Shown here in pieces: positions 42,001 through 54,450 of a stretch of DNA of 64,000 nucleotides. The stretch's first letter is position 1. Each line of letters opens with the position of its first letter. The notes under the pieces are model-generated. The model saw only the letters and a program-made list of their open reading frames with translations, did not search any database and was not told the origin of the DNA. The position numbers were made by a program, and so were the translations under genes. Source of the DNA: Blastobasis lacticolella (lineage: Eukaryota; Arthropoda; Insecta; Lepidoptera; Blastobasidae); contig LR990057.1 in NCBI GenBank assembly GCA_905147135.1, forward strand, positions 6,820,001-6,884,000, written 5' to 3'.

Positions 42001-42837
42001 AGTCAACACAATAACACACTACGCAGCTTCTTAATTTAGAATGTTGTAGAATTACAATTTTTACAAGTAAACAAGTTGTACATACTTAGGTGCCTACTGC
42101 TAAAATAAGAGTTGTTTTGGAAACGTTATGTCGGCATCTCTAGTAAAATTAAAGCGAGTCTATAACAGACTGAGCTTGTGGAATTCTGGTAACCCATAAA
42201 ATACCCCGTGATGACGCCCTATTTGGTTCTAAAGAGCTCATTATTCTGAAAAGAGAAAGTCTCCGACAATACACCACATTAAAGTCTTGCTTGGCAAGTT
42301 GATAAACACACAATTGTTAGTTTCAATCTATGAGTATTGAAATGACAATGATAATACGTGAAATAATACCCATTGTTTTGTATTTTAGAAGGAAGGTATT
42401 TTAGAGTGGAAGGAAATTAAGAGAACTCGATTTACCGGCCTTACTTTTACAATTAAAAGGTTTTGGGTTCTATTTTTCGGGACCGATCGATCAGTATGTC
42501 TCTGATCATTTCTTTCCGATCCGACAGTATTGGCGGTGACGACGTATTATCGGGCGGTAGTGGGCGTTGTAGTGGGCGGACGGTACATTTCTGAAATATT
42601 TTCACTGAAAAGTGACATTAAACAAAGAAACAATTAATAGAGAATAGAATAGCACTTTTTAATGTGGGCGTATTTAGGAATGGACGAGTGCTCTCTCTTG
42701 ATGAAAACGTAGCCGACGTGTAGTGTTATAAATAAATAAGGTAATAGGTTAAGATGCGACACGGCTGTCAATGACAAACAAATAAATAAATAAATATGAA
42801 AAGCTACTTTAGTACTTTTCATCTATATCAGGATAGA
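42001..42837. other. intergenic or intronic, nothing recognised
   Basis: No gene recognised; a short aaataaataaataaat run at about 42780. Confidence 0.4.
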
Positions 42838-42990
42838 GATCCCGTGGGCAGCCCAAGAAGCGATGGATTGACATCGCTGAGTCGGATGCGAGAGCCAACA
42901 GTTTACGACGCGAGAATCCCGAAGACCGGGCGAAATGGAGAAGAATGAGTAGGAAAGCGGACCATGGCGGAAGCCGGGATGAGCGCTAGG
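42838..42990 (+). pseudogene. RTE-like LINE C-terminal fragment
   Basis: One open frame reads RSRGQPKKRWIDIAESDARA, NSLRRENPEDRAKWRRMSRK and ADHGGSRDER before a TAG. This is the end of an endonuclease-reverse transcriptase of the RTE type. A second, shorter piece at 43286-43350 repeats the PKK-WIDIAE segment with a stop. Confidence 0.8.
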
Positions 42991-43350
42991 AGGATAATGC
43001 TGATGAGTACGTTTCATTTATAGCATTCTGATACGCATAACCTAGGATGGCGCTACCTCTACCATTTTATAGATACATGTATTATGCAATAAGATATTGT
43101 ATCAAAACATTTTTTCAATGTTTGTTCCAATTCTGTCACCGAAACATGTAACAACAACGTGTCTTACTTAATAATAGATTACAAAAGTAGGTACGACATA
43201 CGTATCCTAAGGTAGATAGGTAGAGAAAACTTGTGGTCGATAACAGTTTTGCATCATGCCATATTGTTTTTGACGTCGTATCAGCAAAGAGGTCCCGCGT
43301 CAGACCCAAGAAGTGATGGATTGATATCGCTGAGCTGAGTATTCGAAAGT

Positions 43351-43779
43351 CAACGGTATATCTATAGTCCTAGGTTTTAACCCAAAATAACTGCAAATTG
43401 ATGTATGTGCATTGTGCAAGCTACCTATTGTGTACTAGATGAGCAAGGAATAATTTTGACATGCAGTTCTTACAAATATTTCTCTTACGAGAAGAGTGAT
43501 GACGTGACAATTTTTTATATAGTAAAAACTGTGAGTAAAAATATGTTTTTTTAAACCTATCGAGTTGGGTACCAAAGTGAAAGGCTTTCCGAGCTGATTC
43601 CAAAAATATACCACAACAGTACACTGAAGTTATTTGTTTTAAATAAAAACCAAAATCACTTTCAAAACACGTTAAGTTCTGGCACCTCCAGATAGGATAG
43701 ATACAACCTAATTTATGTAAACGAAATAAAACGTAAACATTGTGGATTAAAGGCACCTTTGTTGCGAATAGGCAATTGC
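43351..43779. other. intergenic or intronic, nothing recognised
   Basis: No feature recognised. Confidence 0.35.
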
Positions 43780-43940
43780 GTGGTCCCTACGATCCCGCTG
43801 TCCCGCCGAGAGTAGATCCGTGCCGCAGATGCGCCTGCGCAGTGACGTCGCTGTCACGGCCTGCGCACGCGCCGTCACGGTGCACGCCTAGCCGCCCACC
43901 GTGCACCCGTGGCTGCATTTTCAGTGGGCCATTGTAGGTG
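43780..43940. promoter_or_regulatory. CpG-rich patch with NRF-1 and CRE-like sites
   Basis: Contains gatgcgcctgcgcagtgacg (an NRF-1-like palindrome overlapping a tgacgtc CRE half), then ctgcgcacgcgccgtcacg. Promoter-like, but no initiator or exon could be supported. Confidence 0.35.
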
Positions 43941-44509
43941 TGACGAGTCTATACATACTTACACAGCGAGTATTGTTCTGCGCTACGTCTCTTTAATAGA
44001 TAGATACATTCATTTCTCAGAATCTACATTGCAATGTGTTGCGTTTTTCGGTCTATCTATACCTGTCACCTGACTATGTCGTCTGAGGACTAAAACTAAG
44101 CTTGATAATCTCTAGACTGGTCTGGTCTGCTCATGCTGCGTCTTCTGGTTTGCGATCGCCACTTTAGTGCGATAATTTATGTGGTTGAGACATTTCCTCT
44201 TGTGAGATGAGAGATGACTGTTCCTGAGTGTTTAGTGACACATATTAGCAGTGTTAGTAGATTTCTGTCCAATTGGCACTCATCTAGACCTAGATTCTAG
44301 GTGTTGCTTCCCGATAAACCGTTTGGCCGCTGGTCAATCGCACGCATACAACACAACTGTTCCCACTGTGAGAAGTAGGAACAAAATGCCCTAAATAAAA
44401 CATGTGCTTCATTAAATCACTGATTGGTTCATTGGTTCACGGTGTAAACCTTGGCCCCTATTACTGTTAGACGCTCCGCCTATTCATATAACTATATTTA
44501 AGCAATTCG

Positions 44510-44829
44510 GTCCGATGATTCTGTTTACGTCTGCCTGTGCGCAGACGCATGCGGCCGTGCGCATGTCATGTGAGCGGGGAAGTGTTAGCTATGATTAGTT
44601 TGTCTATTTCGAACGCAGTGTCGTCTGATGAAGGTCGTCCGTCGCCCGCGCAGCAGGCCCGTTAAGAGGTCGCTGAACCCGACCACAATTAAAACACTCT
44701 ACAATGCATATCTAGGTATAAATACCTTAAAGTATTTACATGAACTACACCGATTCCTGGACGGCGCGGCGGCAGAGATGTCGTTGTTATTCATTTTGTG
44801 CCACGACGCAAAAAGCCGCGCGTTACGAG
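44510..44829. promoter_or_regulatory. CpG-rich patch, possible promoter
   Basis: cctgtgcgcagacgcatgcg and ccgtgcgcatgtcatgtgag, then a cgtcgcccgcgcagcaggcc stretch. No supported coding exon. Confidence 0.3.
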
Positions 44830-45010
44830 TTTTTTTTTTTTTTTTTTTTTTTTAATGTCATACGTTAGGCAAACAGGCAAGCGGGCCACCTGATGGAAAG
44901 TGGTCACCACTGCCTATAGACATTAGCAACACCAAGAGTATCGCTAATGCGTTGCCTACCTCTATAACGCGTTGCACTGGCAGCAAAAGGCAAATGCCAC
45001 TCCACTGCCA
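44830..45010 (-). mobile_element. A-tailed short retroposon, minus strand
   Basis: A 24-base T run (44830-44853), then gcaagcgggccacctgatgg, aagtggtcaccactgcc and ttagcaacaccaagagtatc. The reverse complement of the 1920-2068 family. The long, pure A-tail suggests a fairly recent insertion. Confidence 0.65.
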
Positions 45011-46397
45011 AAGCCACGGTTCACCATATCCCCACCCCATGGAGCACTGGAAACCTTACTCACCGGCAGAAACACAATACTATTTAAAAGAGTATTATTT
45101 AGCTGCGATATTCTTGACGCGTGTAGGTACACTGTATAGTTAATTAGTAGTCCAATTTCAATACTTACTAACTTATATCTTTGTAAAAATTCCTTTTATT
45201 TACTGGAAGAATCACATATTACTTGTGTAATTAGTGTAAGACAACATACATAACCCAACCGACAGAAAAATCTGATAACCCCCGACCAAGTTTACATATA
45301 CTTATTCAAATATTTTGTAAACTACTGAACCGTGAGCCGAATTTAATGAAGCAAAGCTAAGAAACATCTCGATTAAACTGGCTTTTAAACAGAGAAAACC
45401 GCATACATACAAATCGATTCATTCGTTCGGGAGCTACGATGCAGGCACACTGAAGCACAGAGCGACAGAGCCACAGATGTGTATGTGTGTGATAGGTGAT
45501 CGAGGTGATCTTAAAAATCGGTGTTCTTAGAATGGCAACTATGTCATGTGTCGACGTGTACAAAAGTTTATACGTTAAAGTAGATTTCTAACCTACATAA
45601 GATTCTTTTCCCATGATTAACGTAACAAATCGAGCACCTAACTTTGAATAAGTCATGATAGTCGACCAAACCCGACTTTTTATTGGGATATACATCACGC
45701 TCCATGGCTTCGATATTGATAGTGTGGCAACTTTATGGCCTATTTCCGATACAAGATCTATTTTAAATCGGTGTTCTGTTACTGTATCGATGTGAGCTTG
45801 TATTACGTTAGGAGATTTCATATTTTTTTCCCTCACGTTACTTCTTCATATCGAGTCTATGGACTTAACTCCCCCTTATACTTTGTTCACTCAGTATCCG
45901 GCGACGCATACAGCATTTGGACTGGCCTAGAATAAGTCCTCCATTGTGCAAGTTTTAGTACACGCCGAGAATGAGACGAGGTGGGCCACGGTTTGCGGAG
46001 ATACGTCACGTCACAGGGAGAATTTTCCTTTACTTCCTCACTTGAAAATATTATTTTTGCATCGACCTACCCGGGTCCGCGCCTTCCAGGTAGGCCACGG
46101 AAGGTTGTGTCCGGATGGACGCCTTTCAACAGGAGGGATGAAGGATGAGTGGGGAATTATTGAGTTATAGGTTTCCCTTAGTTATACATTGTAAAAGGAG
46201 AAAATGGACACAGCTGCGTTACGGTTAAATTAACTACCTACCTACTTACCTATTGATCCTTAACCGTTAATATAATCATATCGTTAATAACATATTCAAA
46301 GATAATGTCAACATATTGAAGGCTTTACAGGATCTTCCTGTGTTGACAGCAAAACTGACAGTAATACTCATTATTTAATTTTACTAAAGTTGATTTA
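45011..46397. other. intergenic or intronic, nothing certain
   Basis: A stretch at 45380-45480 (aaaccgcatacatacaaatc, then cgttcgggagctacgatgc) resembles a decayed repeat. No gene. Confidence 0.35.
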
Positions 46398-48240
46398 AAT
46401 TTTATTTATTTATTTATTTATTTAACTATTTATTGCACACAATATAAAGTATACAGAAATTACAAAATTAAAGACGACACAACAGGCACTACTTATTTCT
46501 AAGAAGAAATCTCTTCCAGCAGGCCTATAGAAGAGAGACATTATAGATTATAGGGGATGAGACGTGCGCAATAGTTTAAAATATACATATTTAATAAACT
46601 ACATAAATAATTATAAATAAGATACTAAATACACACAATAGTATATATATAAATACACATACATATATACATAATAAAATATATACAGGTATTGTAGAAC
46701 ATTTAGGCACATGAGGAAAGATAATGTTCCTTTACACGCTTTTTAAAGATTGCTATAGATTGACAATCGCGCACTTCGTGCGGAAGAGAATTCCACAGTC
46801 TTGCGGCATGTACAGTGAAGGAGTAGGAGTAGAAGTCGGAATGGTGGATGGGGATGTCCAGCGACGATCTAACACTGGAACGACAAGGTTTGTCTTGTGG
46901 ACGAGAAAAGTGGAATCGGTCACGGAGGTATGAGGGAGCGGAAGGATTATGAAGGACGTTATAGAGGGTGGATAGGATATGAGTATTCCTGCGCAAGCGA
47001 ATTGGGAGCCACTTGAGTTGAGAACGATATTTTGAAATGTGGTCATATTTGCGCAGGCCAAAAATGAATCGGATACACAGGTTTTGTAAGCGCTCCAATT
47101 TATTTAAGAGTTCCTCAGTGGCATCCAAGTAGCAGGAGTCTGCATAGTCGAGCAGTGGAAGAAGAAGAGTTTGGACAAGTGAAATTTTTGTTTTTTGGGG
47201 TAAGAAACTTTGAAGGCATTTGATAGAATGGAACGAGAAGTGCATCTTTTTACTGACCGCATTGACGTGAGACAACCAAGATAAATTGGAATCAAGAATC
47301 AAGCCAAGGTTCTTTGCTGTTTTACTCAGGGGTATTGGGATACCATCGTAGACAATTTGGGGGATAGGAGAGACAGAACCAAGCCGCTTACACATGTATG
47401 AGCTGCCGATAATCAAAACCTGAGATTTCTTCGGATTTACTAACAGCCCAAACGACTTTGCCCAAGATGATATTCTATCCAAATCAGCATTAATACAGGC
47501 AACAGCATTATCTATATCAGACAATTTAAAATGGTGGTAAATTTGCAAGTCGTCGGCGTAGAGATGAAAATTCGAAGAGATAACATAAGTAACAGTATTA
47601 ATAAAGATAGAGAATAGAAGAGGGGACAGGATACCACCCTGCGGTACACCAGCAAGCAAGGCATGCCAATCCGAGAAGGACTCCCCAGAACGGACACGCT
47701 GCCGGCGACCGCGAAGGTAAGATTCAAACCACGCCACCACAGGAGGAGATATGTTAAGAGAGCGAAGAATGGCAAGAAGAACATCAAAGTCTACAGAATT
47801 AAAAGCACTGCTAAAGTCAAGCAGAGTTAAAATCGTCAAGGACTTATCCTCCATCGCGAGACGGATGTCATCAGTTACTTTTAGCAGTGCTGTCACGGTA
47901 CTGTGACCTGACCGAAAGCCAGATTGAAAAGTGGAAAGTAGACTGTTAGATGATAGATACTGAGTGAGCTGACTGTGGATAATGTGTTCAAGGATCTTGG
48001 AAAGAAAAGGTAACAGCGATATGGGGCGGAAATCAGAAAAGGTAGAGGGATTGGAAGATTTTGGAAGGGGGATAACATTTGCTAGTTTCCAGGCTGACGG
48101 GAAAGAGCTCGTAGTCAATGAGTAGTTAAATATGTGAGTGAGGATTGGTACGAGTTCAGGAAGAAGGATCATCCGGGGACCAAGGTTGTCATTGCCCACT
48201 GCAGTAGAAGTAATAGAAATAGTATTATTAACGTAAGAAG
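46398..48240 (-). mobile_element. CR1/jockey-type LINE, 5'-truncated, RT domain intact
   Basis: The minus-strand frame is open for 498 codons from the ATG at 48199 to 46703, and the same frame stays open upstream to about 48240 (TSTAVGNDN). It covers the whole RT palm: WKLANVIPLPKSS, FRPISLLPFLSKILE, FQSGFRSGHSTVTALL, LDFSSAFNSVD, AGVPQGGILSPLLFSIFIN and YADDLQIY with both catalytic aspartates. It continues through LDSNLSWLSHVNAVSKK and RLQNLCIRFIFGLRKYDHIS to the C-terminal AARLWNSLPHEVRD. The endonuclease half is missing. The 3' UTR (46398-46702) ends in an AAAT-type microsatellite. With no stop in RT it is the youngest LINE here, but it cannot mobilise itself. A tail of the same family is at 36470-36800. 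Confidence 0.92.
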
Positions 48241-49419
48241 ACTTTTTTGTTTCGATTCTGTAAGAATATTATTTCACTTAAGTAAAAGCATTTCATTGAC
48301 ATTTAAAGTTTATTATTCGCGAGTGTGCTTCCGTCCATTCAGTAATCTGTCCTTTTAGGAATTTGGTCTCATAGAAACAAATGGACTTTTTCGATGTTCT
48401 GTCCATACAATCGCTTTTGGTTAAAGGATAATTCTGAATTCTGACAGTGAAGCTGCTGTTCCACCAGCGGCGACACAAGCAGGCGCGAGGAGGGACGAGA
48501 ATTTTAATTCATAATTCTCGCGAAAATGCGTTAGGAGAGAATTGGCATATTGTGAAACATCGCCCGGTCCACCGGGCGTCGGGGGTCCACTTTCCAAAGC
48601 AGCTTCAGGTTTTGGTGATGATGAAGGATGAAAATATGCTTAGGCACCTAAGTATAGAAATGATCTAGCTACATCTTGCACGTCACAGCTGCAGACGTTT
48701 ATTTTCCTATCTTACTTTATTACACACAGAAAGCGATAGCAGCCGTTTGGAAACCATTTTATTTGCCGGGAAACTCTCATAAAAGTTTTTAGCAGAAACG
48801 ATGGTTACAATGTCAAAGAAGGTTACTCCTACTTGTTAACTTTGTGACCATGAATATGGCCTGTCGTGCAGCTGGAGCACTGCACGTTTTCATCGTTATG
48901 CGCACTTTACTGATGTCATAAGAGGAGCCTTTACCTGCTGGAGCGCCCGCGGTACTGGAATTGAATAGGTTAGGTTAGACCTGATGGTATGATACGCGTA
49001 CTGCCGACCTAGAAGCTGGGACGGCCCTTGGTTAGAGAGGCCACGTGAACAGTTAAGTAGAATGAATTTTCTTATCTACTTATAACCAGTTAAAAGTAGA
49101 TAAGTTTTAGATGTTTTAGATTTACGCTCTGTTTCTACAATTCCGTGACAATAGTCTATCAAGTTTAAATTGGCTATGCAATTATCAAAAGTAGTTCATT
49201 TTCGTGTAAAATGCAGATAACTTGACAATTTCAGAATACCGCAGCCAAACAATGCAGTAAATATAGTATACGTCGGTAAGTGTGGTTTCCAGTGCTCCGC
49301 GGCGGACTGTGGTTTTGGCAGTGGAGGGGTCTAGCATTTACCTATTTTATGCCAGAGCAACGTGTTTCGTCGTTTTTAGAAGTGGGCAACACAATGTCGA
49401 TACCAAACAACCCTGTACC
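48241..49419. other. intergenic or intronic, nothing recognised
   Basis: No feature recognised. Confidence 0.4.
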
Positions 49420-49490
49420 ATCAGATGGTGTCCATAGGCAGCGGTAACCAGTTTTCATCAGGAGGCCCGCTTGCCTGATGCTTAACCGAA
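49420..49490 (+). mobile_element. A-tailed short retroposon fragment
   Basis: gatggtgtccataggcagcg, then tttcatcaggaggcccgctt. Same family as 1920-2068. Confidence 0.55.
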
Positions 49491-51335
49491 TAACATACAA
49501 AATAAAGTCTCAGCAAAAAAGATACTTCATCTTTTATTTAATTATATATTAAAATTTATGGTATAATAGCGAACTTAAAGCTAATTTTAGCTTTAAGTCC
49601 TAAGCTAAGTTTAAGGCTATTTAGCCTTTTATCGGTCTTATCGGGGCTGAAGCAGAGGGCAAAGGTTGACACTCTACAAAGGGTCTTACTAAACGCCCTT
49701 TCGCAGTTCTCCGCGATATAAGGGGGCAAAATATCCATTAGGAGTTTGTTGCATGGGGCGGGGTGCAGCCGAGTTGTCTGAGATAATATTTCCCCACATC
49801 GGTTATTTAGATCTTCAAGTGTATATGTTACTTTGAGTAAACTATGTACCTACACGAGTCTGTAGTGTTAGAGTTAGTATAGGTTAGAATAGTTCACTTT
49901 GTCAACCAATATAAATGTAACGTTGCAGTGCCCTAACAGGGCTTCTTAAAATTGTAACACCTGCTAGAAAGCAATAAAAATATTATGAAGTAGTTATATA
50001 GAAGTGTGGTAGGTAGTATGCAGTGACGTACGCACTTTATCGACCAAAATGCTCTTTAGTCAATGCATGTTCAACCAACGCAACGGTGTGTTTGTGTCAC
50101 ATGAAAGACTCTTTCTGCCCCTGTGGGACACGGGCGTGAGTGTATGTAAGTATGTTCAAACAATTGTCAGTGCATTTAGGGTTAATTATTTTAAGGCTAC
50201 TACTAATATATACAAGCAACCGGACCACCTGATTAGTTACATACGTCTTAATGCTTTGTACCACAGGCTATGTATTATGGACATGGAAACGTTGGGTGCG
50301 TTGCATTTGCACTCGCAGAATGGGGGCGCTGCAGCAACATGAAATCTTTTTACCAAGATAAAATCTACGACCACCTCCTACGCGATTTCTGTGAAACACA
50401 TTGCCAACACGGCTGCGGTCGCGGACCCGAGGACCGGTTCCACACGCATTCCATGGGAACTGGGCATTTTTCAAATATAAGCGACGCATTCACATCTTCA
50501 GTAAGCAAATATTCTGCTGAGAGTGTTTGACACGTGCTTGACTGTATAGCAAACAGTATAAGTGCCGTACACGCTGTTTTAAAAACACTCTTGTTAAGTT
50601 TATTTTTATAATCGTCAGCACGATCGCAAAACTTAGTAAAGTTATGCGATACTTTCAGCGGATTTTAAAATTACTTTATAATATGGGATAATGGTGTACA
50701 CCCTCACTCTCACACTCTACTGTAAAATATTTTGGGATTCGCGATGCCTAATTTAATCTAGATTATTGCTAGACATCGATAGGAGTATGCGTATATCGCA
50801 GTAATGCAGACAGATAACTCTGTAGCCTTGTGTAGTGAATTGGTATCGTTATCATTGTTTATACTTATGGTTGAATGCGTGATCGCTACCTTCGGCTTTA
50901 ATCCATCTGCTTGACACATTTAAACACAGATGCGGTTCTTTTATTATTGATAAGTTAAAATAAATAAATAATCGTGGACAAATTCACACAGCGCCATCTA
51001 AAATCTTATATCTAATATAAAACATAAAATCTTATATAAGTACCTTTATTGTTTATTAGTTTCACTTTTCGAGGTAACGACCCATCGATGAACTGTACCA
51101 TTGAGGTAATGATTGTCGAGGTAACCTCATTCGAGGTAAAGTATTGAACTCCCCGCATCGCCCCGGGAGACGCGAATGCGCTACTCGCCTTTGAGATAGA
51201 TGTAGGCACGTGTAAGCTCGTATGTTGAAGATATCAATATTGTAATAGTCTGAAAACACCAGTTCATGAAGCTCGTTCCATAGCGTAGTTGTACGACATA
51301 AAATCGTACGGTAGTTGACCGCTAGACAATCAATC
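49491..51335. other. intergenic or intronic, small repeat pieces
   Basis: Includes a retroposon tail word at 50110-50160 and a SINE family 2 fragment at 50973-51000. Four gaggtaa words lie within 51070-51140. No gene. Confidence 0.35.
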
Positions 51336-51424
51336 TGTATATAAGACGGGCACCCTACCCAATGTAGCCACCATGTCTAGTAAAAAAATTACAATGCCTC
51401 CAGAAAAACTGACTGTCAAGTGAA
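51336..51424 (+). other. TATA box followed by a short well-started open frame
   Basis: tatataag at about 51341, and a start codon in strong context (gccaccATG) at 51371 giving a 16-codon frame, MSSKKITMPPEKLTVK. Too short to claim a gene. Could be the decayed 5' end of one. Confidence 0.25.
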
Positions 51425-51789
51425 CCCCGTAAACTTCCACAATCAGCGCTCCCCGTCTACATATTATGCATGTGAACTGCAAGCCCATAATGCTCAAGCT
51501 AGGAGAAATATTGCGCAGGCTGGCCTGAGTTTATAGCCTGGCCGCAGATAGTCCGTGCGTAGGCAGCTCTCTTTGTCGGTCCCCTGACAACTAAATTCAT
51601 TGAACCGCCTCGGGCAATTTTATCCAGGCACCCGAACACAATTTGCCTTTCAGATCCTGATAGGATTGGTTCAGCTGATTGTCTGGCGTCTGGACGCCAA
51701 TTCGCAGGGCCGTCGTCCCCATAAAAGAATATCGTTCAGACGAAAGTGTTTAAGTTCAAATTTATGTTTTGTAAGACTGGTAATGTAAT

Positions 51790-51863
51790 TAAGTAATTCT
51801 TAAAAATAATAATTTCTATTATTTTTAATAATAATAATTTATATTATTTTTAAGAATTACTTA
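51790..51863. repeat. 22-bp perfect hairpin, AT-rich
   Basis: Arms 51790-51811 and 51842-51863 are exact reverse complements (outer bases taagtaattcttaaaaat), with a 30-base AT loop that itself pairs partly. Confidence 0.8.
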
Positions 51864-52569
51864 TGTCTTATTTATTAAAAAAATTACAAATTATCCAACG
51901 TAGGTGGATCAAAAATTACTTAATGAGTAGTGCGGCCAATTCTAGAGAAGTTAAATCTAAAATTAGAGTGTCAGTCATTTACCTATAATATTATTTACTA
52001 CATACTACTTACACGTGGTTTGACTGTAGTGTACCTACACTACACTATTGCTTAGGCGTGTTCACATTGCCAATAAATCTTCGCCACATGTAAATTCCTT
52101 GCGAATGGATAGCAACTAACATTACAGGCCTGTGCAAAATGTTGTTTCATGGGGTAACAGTTTTTCCCGTTGTATTAGGCTGGGGGCGAACGGCCTATTT
52201 GGAATGCAATATCGGCGGTTTCGTGTTAGGACATTCCTTAGGCTCGCTGCCGCTGACAGGGCAAGATAGTGGCCCATTAAATAACACAGGACCAGTTTAT
52301 CGGCAGACAGATATAGGCAGCCAGACCACTTGGTAATAAGACTCTATTTTCTCGTTTAGACGAAGGGAGGTGGACAACCCTGTAGCGAATATAGTTATTT
52401 TAAAAAGTATGCACCACCGGCTTCTAATTATTTCGGTTGCAGTGTATCTAAGGTAAAGAATTTAAAGAAGTAAATTGTGGATAAATACCGTTGTCGTGCT
52501 CTACTTTCTTATTTTTCTATTGAAACGTACTTCAATATCTTTAGTATCTACAACTGTATACATAGAGAC
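51864..52569. other. intergenic or intronic, nothing recognised
   Basis: No feature recognised. Confidence 0.4.
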
Positions 52570-52690
52570 TCGTGGCAGTGACGGTTTGTTATGATGTGAT
52601 TCCCAAGCGCTAAATTTAAAAACTAAATGACTCCATCGCCGCACGTAATCTTTCAGTGCACTGAAACAAGGTCACATCACACACATCGAC
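52570..52690 (+). repeat. unnamed dispersed repeat, copy 1
   Basis: Shares ccaagcgctaaatttaaaaa, gccgcacgtaatctttcag (one change) and a gtgacggt word with 54335-54450 in the same order and orientation. Confidence 0.6.
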
Positions 52691-52844
52691 AGTCCATATC
52701 ATTCCATTGTTCGAATTGAGCCTTCTCCACATTACCTAGTACAATCTCCACGTTTGACAGCCGAACTAGATTGCTCGGAGTGACACAAGATTTTACTTAG
52801 GAGTCGTGACCGTAAAATAAAAGTTGACTTGTATGATAATCTGG

Positions 52845-52900
52845 GGCTCTGGAATCGAACCCGGGAAACTGCATGGCATCTTAACTAGTGATCCAATTAT
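52845..52900 (-). mobile_element. decayed tRNA-like SINE head
   Basis: ggaatcgaacccgggaaac with cttaactagtgatccaatta: box B kept, box A lost. Confidence 0.45.
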
Positions 52901-53189
52901 GGCTAATCAAACTTTCCAAAACGCTAAAGCTATTTATAAGTATGAACGATCGGGAATGCCATTTCTTAACTAAATTGTGATCAATACAAGTTCCGTTTCA
53001 AAGAAATATTATTCTTTTATGATCGATAACTACTAACGTATACAGTTTTAGAGACACTTAGCTGCATGGTATTGAATATATTATAAAGGAAAGCTTTGAA
53101 TTAATCACGCCCTATAACCGGATTTGTAACAATTTGACGTAGATGTACGAAAGTAGTAAGATTTTATTAGCTGTACATAGTATAAAACA

Positions 53190-53367
53190 AAGACGCTTCC
53201 CGCCGTCTGCCCCTATGTACGCTTAGATCTTTTAAACTACGCAACGGATTTAAATGCGGTTTTCAACAAAAGATAAAGTGATTCAAGAGGAAGGTTGAAA
53301 ATTAAGAAAAGAAGGGTAGGTAGGGGTAAAGTGGGTGAACGCGGACGAAGTCGCGCCGGGTCCACTA
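53190..53367 (+). mobile_element. Helitron-like element, plus strand
   Basis: Starts aaacaaagacgcttcccgcc, passes acgcaacggatttaaatgcg and tgattcaagaggaaggttg, and ends cggacgaagtcgcgccgg, tcca, CTAG (53364-53367). The hairpin-then-CTAG terminus is Helitron-type. Inverted counterpart of 40187-40415. Confidence 0.55.
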
Positions 53368-54334
53368 GTTAGGTTTATTTAAAGATTTGATTTATGTAGG
53401 TACTTATACTATATACACCTACATAATACCTGCAAATTTCTTAAAATATTCAAATACATATATTTTGTTGAAAATACAATACATACTTGAATTAGGTTGA
53501 AACAATACTAAACAAGCACTTTTATAAAAATATCATACCTAAAAAACAATAAATCAACACATCCAAAGGATTTTTTTAAATTGATGGCGTAGTTAGCTGC
53601 ATCTAACCGAATACTGTTAAATTAATGGGTTACGATCTTGTAATGGTAGGTATAACAACATCCCATAAAGTATTTTATAACACAAAGAAAAAGGTACACC
53701 TATAAATCTGATCATATCATAAATCTTTATGTCAATTACAATTATATTTGATACATATTGATGGTAAAAAAAATAAAAAAATGTATGAGGTAGGGTAGGG
53801 TAGAGTCGAAGAAAACATGTCCAACCTGAAGTACCTTTCAATATAAAAATACAAAAGTAAAACACGATTACGATAAATATTAATTATCCACAGAAATCAA
53901 GATGAATTTCTTACTTAATGAAATAAATATAAATTCTTTAGTGTTCTGTTTCAGAATGACGTTTAGCGTTTGTCTGTATGAAGATTTTTGTTTAACTATC
54001 AGCTTAAATGCGTTTAAGAATTTGATGCAAGGCGCCCTTAATAATCTTATTTTTGTTGATAACGGTTCAATACCTACATGTGGAACTGTATACGTAGGGA
54101 CTTTTTTTTTGCGCTTAACTCAAAGGAAATGGGCACCCTCCGGTATAGCGGTTGGGAGGGAGGAGGTGAACTCTCATGAGTTCCAGCCGGCCGGCGGACT
54201 GGTTATGCACGACTCGCCAAATCGTCAAAAAAGGGCCTAGGCGCATACGTGCTAAACACCCCCTGGGAGCACCTGTAGCCATAAGGGCTTTTCAGGTTTC
54301 ATCGGATGCTACATCCCGTAGGGACGGAGGGCGC
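53368..54334. other. intergenic or intronic, nothing certain
   Basis: A GC-richer stretch at 54110-54330 (ttgggagggaggaggtgaac, ccagccggccggcggactgg) may be a transposon fragment. No family recognised. Confidence 0.35.
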
Positions 54335-54450
54335 TCGTGTCAGTAACGGTATGCTATGATGTTATGGATGACCAAGCGCTAAATTTAAAAACAAAATGAC
54401 TGCATCACCGCACGTAATCTTTCAATGCACTGCTTTGAAAGTTTGAAAGT
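54335..54450 (+). repeat. unnamed dispersed repeat, copy 2
   Basis: Same ordered words as 52570-52690 (gtaacggtatgctatgatg, ccaagcgctaaatttaaaaa, accgcacgtaatctttcaa). Confidence 0.6.

Noticed and set aside
53902..54240. 112-codon open frame
   Set aside because: It runs from AT-rich into GC-rich sequence across a T run at about 54102-54110, which suggests a transposon junction rather than a gene.
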